A stretch of DNA of 64,000 nt from Planctomycetota bacterium (lineage in GTDB: Bacteria; Planctomycetota; J058; JAJDCQ01), in the NCBI GenBank assembly GCA_029260755.1, contig JAJDCQ010000021.1, positions 124,001 to 188,000 on the forward strand. The letters are read 5' to 3'. Shown here piece after piece: positions 60,078-64,000 of this stretch. Under the pieces are notes generated by a model that was given only the letters and a program-made list of their open reading frames with translations, made no database searches and was not told the origin of the DNA. The translations under genes were made by a program, and so were the position numbers. The first letter of the stretch is position 1. Each line of letters starts with the position of its first letter.

Positions 60078-61091
60078 ATGACGAACCGCGACGCTAACAA
60101 CTCCGCGAAGTCCCGAGCACGCGGGTGCCTCCTCGGGCAGATCGCGGGCGACGCGCTTGGCACGACGGTCGAGTTCGAGTCCGCTGACCGCATCGCCCGA
60201 GCCCACCCCGGCGGTCTTCGCGACATCGTTGGAGGTGGCCCCTTCCGTGTGCAGCCTGGCCAGGTGACGGATGACACGGAGCTTGCGCTCGCGCTGGCTC
60301 GCTCCGTCGTGGCCGCCGGATGCTACGACCGAGATGCGGCGGCGGCGAGCTACCTCGCCTGGATGCGCTCGCGACCGTTCGACATCGGCAACACGACGCG
60401 ACAGGCGTTCGGAGGCTCTTCGGGCCCGGTGACCGGCGCCGGAGTCGCGTCGTTCATCGAGGCGCGCGCGAGCTGCACGAGCCAGGCGAACGGCGCGCTC
60501 ATGCGGGCGAGCCCGCTCGGGATCTACGGCGCATCGCTCGCACCGGACGACCTTGCGACGATGGCTGCGGCCGACGCGCGCCTTTCGCACGGCCACCCGG
60601 CGTGTCAGGCTGCGAACGTCGTCTACGCGCACGCTATCGCGTTCGCGATCCGTACCGGCGCCACGCCTGCGGAGGTATACGCCGAAGCGCGACGGTTCGC
60701 GATGGCGAACGCCGCCGCGGCCCCCGCGGTCGAGTGGCTCGATGCCGCCGCGGAGCGGGCGCCCGAGGACTTCAGCCACCATATGGGGTGGGTGTGGATC
60801 GCGTTCCAGAACGCGTTCCATCGGCTGCTGCACGCCCCGTCGTTCGAGGAAGGCGTCGTCGCCACCGTGATGGCCGGCGGCGACACCGACACGAACGGCT
60901 GCGTCGCCGGTGCGTTACTCGGCGCAGTGCATGGCGAAGAAGCGATCCCGGCGCGGTGGCGCGCGTCAATTCTCGCCTGCCGGACCGAGCGCGGTGCGAC
61001 CTACCAGACCGGCGACGCTATCGAGCTTGCCGACGCGCTACTCGCGTGCGGCGCCCGCCGACCGACCGAGGACGTGCGCCAACGGTGCTGA
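60078..61091 (+). CDS. ADP-ribosylglycohydrolase (DraG/ARH family)
   Basis: A 337-aa enzyme; ATG 60078 has GAGAAGGGA upstream. Metal-binding blocks of the family are intact: ARGCLLGQIAGDALGTTVEF, VTDDTELALALA (TDDT) and VMAGGDTDTNGCVAGALLGA (GGDTDTxG). These enzymes remove ADP-ribose from Arg or other residues using two Mg ions. In mobile DNA, ARH proteins can counter ADP-ribosyltransferase toxins; the AbiGi-like gene, possibly of ART fold, is 3.4 kb away. It is close to normal ARH length (about 300 aa). Confidence 0.9.
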   Translation: MTNRDANNSAKSRARGCLLGQIAGDALGTTVEFESADRIARAHPGGLRDIVGGGPFRVQPGQVTDDTELALALARSVVAAGCYDRDAAAASYLAWMRSRPFDIGNTTRQAFGGSSGPVTGAGVASFIEARASCTSQANGALMRASPLGIYGASLAPDDLATMAAADARLSHGHPACQAANVVYAHAIAFAIRTGATPAEVYAEARRFAMANAAAAPAVEWLDAAAERAPEDFSHHMGWVWIAFQNAFHRLLHAPSFEEGVVATVMAGGDTDTNGCVAGALLGAVHGEEAIPARWRASILACRTERGATYQTGDAIELADALLACGARRPTEDVRQRC

Positions 61092-61255
61092 GGGGCCGCC
61101 CCCCTCACCGTCGTCCGGTCGGCCGATCGCGCAACTCGCGTTGACCGGCGAGGCCGCGAGTCCGCTCGGTGGACGACGCCTGCGCGCAATACCTCACGAC
61201 CCGTCTGGTATGCCGGCAACAGGTCGCTAGAATCGTTCGTCGGGAGGAACCGCCG

Positions 61256-62407
61256 ATGCCTACGCCTTCAACCGCGAAGTGGCCGCTACCCAAGAACGAG
61301 GACGAGTTCGAGGACATGGTCGTCGACGCTCTGAGGGTTCGATGGGCGGACGCTGATGCCCATCGCAACGGACGACGGGGTCAGCGACAGGATGGCGTGG
61401 ACGTAATCGGATCGGCGAAGGAAGGGGATGCTCGCCCGGTCGCGCAATGCAAGAACACCGAGAGCCCCACTCTCGCCTTGCTTGAAGCGGAGCTGGTCAA
61501 GGCCGAGGGGTTCAACTCCCCGATTGCGAAGTTCTACTTCGCCGTCGCGGCACGGCGGGACGCGCGACTGGAGGAAAAGGTGCGGGCGCTGTCGTCAACA
61601 CGCACCAAGGAAGGAAAGTACGGAGTCGAGATTCTGTTCTACGAGGACATCTGCCACGACCTCGCAACAGATCCGGCGCTCGTCGCGCGGCACTTCCCTG
61701 GATGGCCCAGCGCGGAGTCGGAAGGCGCGAGGGTCACGAGCTGGATCAGCGGGGTGATCAACCCCGCCACAGGATACGTCCGTCCGATCCTCGACGATCT
61801 GGTGCAGCGTCGACTATGGACCTGGAGGTTCCATCGGGCTTCGCTGGAGCACATTCGACCGCTTGCGGAAGTGCTGGGCGGAGACGCCAACCCCATCGTC
61901 GACGACTTTCGCTGCGCGCGGCAGGACGACGCTCTCGTGATCGAGGACTGGGACAGCGCGGTCGCGGCGCTCGAAAACGCCGCGCGCGACGAGGCGGCCC
62001 GCCTCCTCGCAGATAACACGTTTCGAGAAAGCGTGGAGGCGGCAACGACTGAGTATCTGGCGGGCGCGGCGACTCACGAGAGGGAGCCGTGGGGCGCGCA
62101 TGACCGCGATGTGCTACCCGCCCTGATGGCGCAGCACATCGTCAACAATGTGCAGGAGCTGTCCGACAACACCTCGGCTACGATGTGGAACAAACACCGC
62201 GATCGACTGCGCAAGCCCGCGGAACAGAGCGACGAGTGGGTCCGGCTTCATGCCGAGACTGACGCGCGCGGTGCAGATCTAAGCCGGGCGGGGCAGCGCG
62301 TCGTTCAGGTGCTGGAGGGACTTCGCCGGTACCTGTGCAAGAAGTACGGCGTTTCCGCCGCGTCGTTGTCGCCCCCGTCCATCACGGAGGAGCGCTTCTA
62401 TTCGTAG
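61256..62407 (+). CDS. Restriction-endonuclease-like (PD-(D/E)XK) protein
   Basis: A 383-aa protein; ATG 61256 follows GGGAGGAACC. The N-terminus carries a Mrr-like nuclease core: FEDMVVDALRVRWADADAHR, NGRRGQRQDGVDVIG and PVAQCKNTESPTL, giving E, D and QxK catalytic residues. Similar N-domains head Mrr-type effectors and some Avs/STAND defence proteins. The remaining 250 residues are helical and not recognised (ISGVINPATGYVRPILDDLV onward). No methyltransferase gene is adjacent, so this is not a classic RM system; it could act on modified or invading DNA. Confidence 0.72.
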   Translation: MPTPSTAKWPLPKNEDEFEDMVVDALRVRWADADAHRNGRRGQRQDGVDVIGSAKEGDARPVAQCKNTESPTLALLEAELVKAEGFNSPIAKFYFAVAARRDARLEEKVRALSSTRTKEGKYGVEILFYEDICHDLATDPALVARHFPGWPSAESEGARVTSWISGVINPATGYVRPILDDLVQRRLWTWRFHRASLEHIRPLAEVLGGDANPIVDDFRCARQDDALVIEDWDSAVAALENAARDEAARLLADNTFRESVEAATTEYLAGAATHEREPWGAHDRDVLPALMAQHIVNNVQELSDNTSATMWNKHRDRLRKPAEQSDEWVRLHAETDARGADLSRAGQRVVQVLEGLRRYLCKKYGVSAASLSPPSITEERFYS

Positions 62408-62416
62408 CAGCGCGGC

Positions 62417-63130
62417 TCACTCCCCGCCGCGTCGAATGACAGCGGCCACGGTGCGATGGCTCCAGCGCCCGCCACGCTTGGTCGGCACGCCATCGTTCTC
62501 CAAGATGCGCGCGATTTCGCGGAGCGACGCTCCTTCGGCCCGCAGCTCGACGATGCGGTCGACGATGGCGCGCTCCTCGGGCAGCTCCTCGACGACGAGG
62601 CGGCCGTCGGCATCTCGCTCGCCGGTGCGGCGCCAGCCGATCGCTTCGCCGCCGAGCCTGACGCCTTCAGTGCGCAAGTGGGCCAACGCCGCCCGCGTTC
62701 TTTCGGCGCAAGCGTCTACTTCCCAGGCGCTTACAACGGCCAGGATGTAGAGAACGAGGCGCCCAGCGGCCGAGCGTGTGTCTAGCTGCTCGCCGACAGA
62801 GAGCAGCGCGTAGTCCTGCTTGAAGTAGCCGTCGAGCAACAGCCCAAGATCGCGCACGGACCGGGTCAGTCTGTCCATCTTCGCGACGAGGAGGCCATCG
62901 GCCCTGTCCTCGGTCAGCGCTGACAGTGCACTCTGAAGGCCGGGCCGCTGGAGCGACTTTCCGCTGAAGCCGGCGTCCTCGATCACGCCGATCAATTCGA
63001 GGTCGTAGAGCAAGCAGAACTGCTCCAATCGAGCCCGTTGCGCGGCGAGGCTGACGCCTTCCTCGGACTGCTGGTCGCTTGAGACGCGCACGTATCCCTG
63101 CACGCGGGTCTTGCTCTTCTCCGCCGACAT
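62417..63130 (-). CDS. Serine recombinase, resolvase/invertase family
   Basis: A 237-aa recombinase; ATG 63130 follows AGAGGAGG. The catalytic domain has RVQGYVRVSSDQQSEEGVSL (Ser nucleophile in YxRVSSxxQ), the Arg residues GFSGKSLQRPG and AKMDRLTRSVRDLG, and the arm helix with EVDACAERTRAALAHLRTEG. The C-terminal region (SLREIARILENDGVPTKRGG then RWSHRTVAAVIRR) is a Rec/HTH domain. It probably acts on a nearby site, perhaps the GGGAACGG repeats upstream. It sits at the right side of the visible island. Confidence 0.92.
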   Translation of the reverse strand: MSAEKSKTRVQGYVRVSSDQQSEEGVSLAAQRARLEQFCLLYDLELIGVIEDAGFSGKSLQRPGLQSALSALTEDRADGLLVAKMDRLTRSVRDLGLLLDGYFKQDYALLSVGEQLDTRSAAGRLVLYILAVVSAWEVDACAERTRAALAHLRTEGVRLGGEAIGWRRTGERDADGRLVVEELPEERAIVDRIVELRAEGASLREIARILENDGVPTKRGGRWSHRTVAAVIRRGGE

Positions 63131-63183
63131 CGTCGTCCTCCTCTGCGACAACGTGTCGGCGGCGCCGATCTGACGGACATTCT

Positions 63184-63222
63184 GGGAACGGAAGGGCGGG
63201 AACGGGGTCGGCCTGGGAACGG
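63184..63222. repeat. Three GGGAACGG direct repeats upstream of the serine recombinase
   Basis: GGGAACGG at 63184-63191, 63198-63205 and 63215-63222, spaced 14 and 17 bp. They lie 54-92 bp upstream of the recombinase start, the usual place for a res or operator site. Longer flank similarity (CTGGGAACGG) links copies 1 and 3. Confidence 0.5.
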
Positions 63223-63267
63223 GACGTGCGTCTTGCGCCCGGCCTCGGCACATCGAGACGTGCCGAC

Positions 63268-64000
63268 CTAAGCGAGGTCCGGCACTTCGTACTTGTCGAT
63301 CTCCTCGAACTCGGACGCTGGAGTGAGCTTCTCCAGCGGACGTTCCTTGAGGGCTTCCTCAACGCTCAGGAAACACCGATCAAGGTCGCGAAGTCGTTCA
63401 CCCGTAAACGTGACGACTGGGATCTCGAACTTCGCGAAGTAGTCATTCCGCTTCTCGCATTCGGCGGCCCACTTCTCGGCCAACTCCTCGTTCAGCTTCT
63501 TCTGCGTCTTGTCCTTGGCTCCCTTGACAGCCATGTGCGTTGAGGCGGGGCTCAACTCGAAGCCACAGAAACTGGCGACGTGCGCGTTCAGGACCGTGAA
63601 GTCGAGTCGATACTTGTGTTTCGTCTCTAGACCGGCGTACCTAAACTCGGGGATCAGAAACGGCTCGCTCTCCGGGTTCTTGGAACGCCTGACGTAGTCG
63701 ATGTACCGGTCCATGATCCCGTGTTCGTACAGCGATGAAGACGATCGCTTAATCACGCTTTCGCAGAAGGCGACCAGGCTGTCGAGATCGTTGAACCGGA
63801 AGACCTTGTCCTTACTCGGATCAACGAGCCCTTCGTGAAGGACATGACCGACGGTCCAATAGTCGTACGGAGCGCGTCGTATTTCGCTCTTGTCATTGAT
63901 CCACTCGCCTCCAGCATGAATAGGAGCAATCAAGAGTCCCCAAGGGGACTTATTCTCGCCAAACCAGACCCGCCAGAGTTCGTCGTCGGGCTTGAATCGG
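63268..64000 (-). CDS. Nuclease-like protein, 5' part beyond the window
   Basis: Open from the right edge, 243 codons to the stop at 63268; the first Met-like codon inside is TTG 63933, but the frame continues upstream, so the start is outside. Blocks: WFGENKSPWGLLIAPIHAGG, then KHKYRLDFTVLNAHVASFCG followed by FELSPASTHM, where D and E-x-S fit a PD-(D/E)XK-like core, and KKLNEELAEKWAAECEKRND. The LDF...GFELSP pattern is seen in uncharacterised proteins near defence genes. Whether it is part of a larger effector cannot be told. Confidence 0.6.
   Translation of the reverse strand, partial: RFKPDDELWRVWFGENKSPWGLLIAPIHAGGEWINDKSEIRRAPYDYWTVGHVLHEGLVDPSKDKVFRFNDLDSLVAFCESVIKRSSSSLYEHGIMDRYIDYVRRSKNPESEPFLIPEFRYAGLETKHKYRLDFTVLNAHVASFCGFELSPASTHMAVKGAKDKTQKKLNEELAEKWAAECEKRNDYFAKFEIPVVTFTGERLRDLDRCFLSVEEALKERPLEKLTPASEFEEIDKYEVPDLA

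Overview
The window is very GC-rich chromosomal DNA from a bacterium with heavy investment in eukaryote-like signalling. Seven Hanks-type Ser/Thr kinases lie in the first 33 kb, most with one membrane-spanning helix and different sensor-like C-termini (TPR-like helices, WD40 blades, a formylglycine-generating-enzyme domain). With the FG-GAP/IPT secreted protein, c-type haem and ankyrin lipoproteins, a sigma-54 NorR regulator, histone-H1-like lysine tails and a wax-ester-synthase family acyltransferase, this best fits Planctomycetota, with Myxococcota as the alternative. The taxonomic call is an inference; no rRNA or tRNA gene was seen.

Layout. 0-8 kb: end of a methyltransferase, three same-strand kinases (two overlapping ATGA), a thioesterase, a K+ channel and a carboxymuconolactone-decarboxylase-like protein. 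8-17.9 kb: an SDR, GYD protein, WS/DGAT acyltransferase, NAD-dependent epimerase, a lysine-tailed zinc-ribbon miniprotein, a kinase on the minus strand and an unusual soluble protein built from type II secretion F (GspF/PilC) modules. 17.9-33.3 kb: FG-GAP/IPT secreted protein, PLP aminotransferase, esterase lipoprotein, two overlapping WD40 kinases (one probably a pseudokinase), a kinase-FGE fusion and a haem lipoprotein. 33.3-43.8 kb: an unrecognised 566-aa protein, an ankyrin lipoprotein, a compact nitric-oxide-response locus (NorR divergent from hemerythrin, cupin and Ric/YtfE genes, with a sigma-54 promoter), a CNNM-type transporter, and a SUKH/LRR protein with a lysine-rich tail.

43.8-64 kb is increasingly accessory: a membrane PPIase and membrane protein, a DUF433 antitoxin with a truncated DUF5615 toxin, an intact AbiEi/AbiEii pair, then an island running off the right edge. 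The island holds an excisionase-like HTH protein overlapping a HUH replication initiator, iteron-like repeats, an unknown 418-aa protein, a DisA_N (diadenylate cyclase-type) protein, an AbiGi-like protein, two small ribbon-helix-helix-like proteins, a phage/plasmid-type zinc ribbon, an ADP-ribosylglycohydrolase, a restriction-endonuclease-like protein, a serine recombinase and a partial nuclease-like gene. Three copies of a palindrome, GTTACC-N3-GGTAAC, lie between island modules and were not seen elsewhere in the window. They are the best hint that the island is one co-regulated or co-replicated element.

The strongest leads for something undescribed are the HTH-HUH-iteron-418aa-DisA_N cassette with its palindromes, the transmembrane-free GspF-like protein, and the reductase-less NorR/Ric operon.
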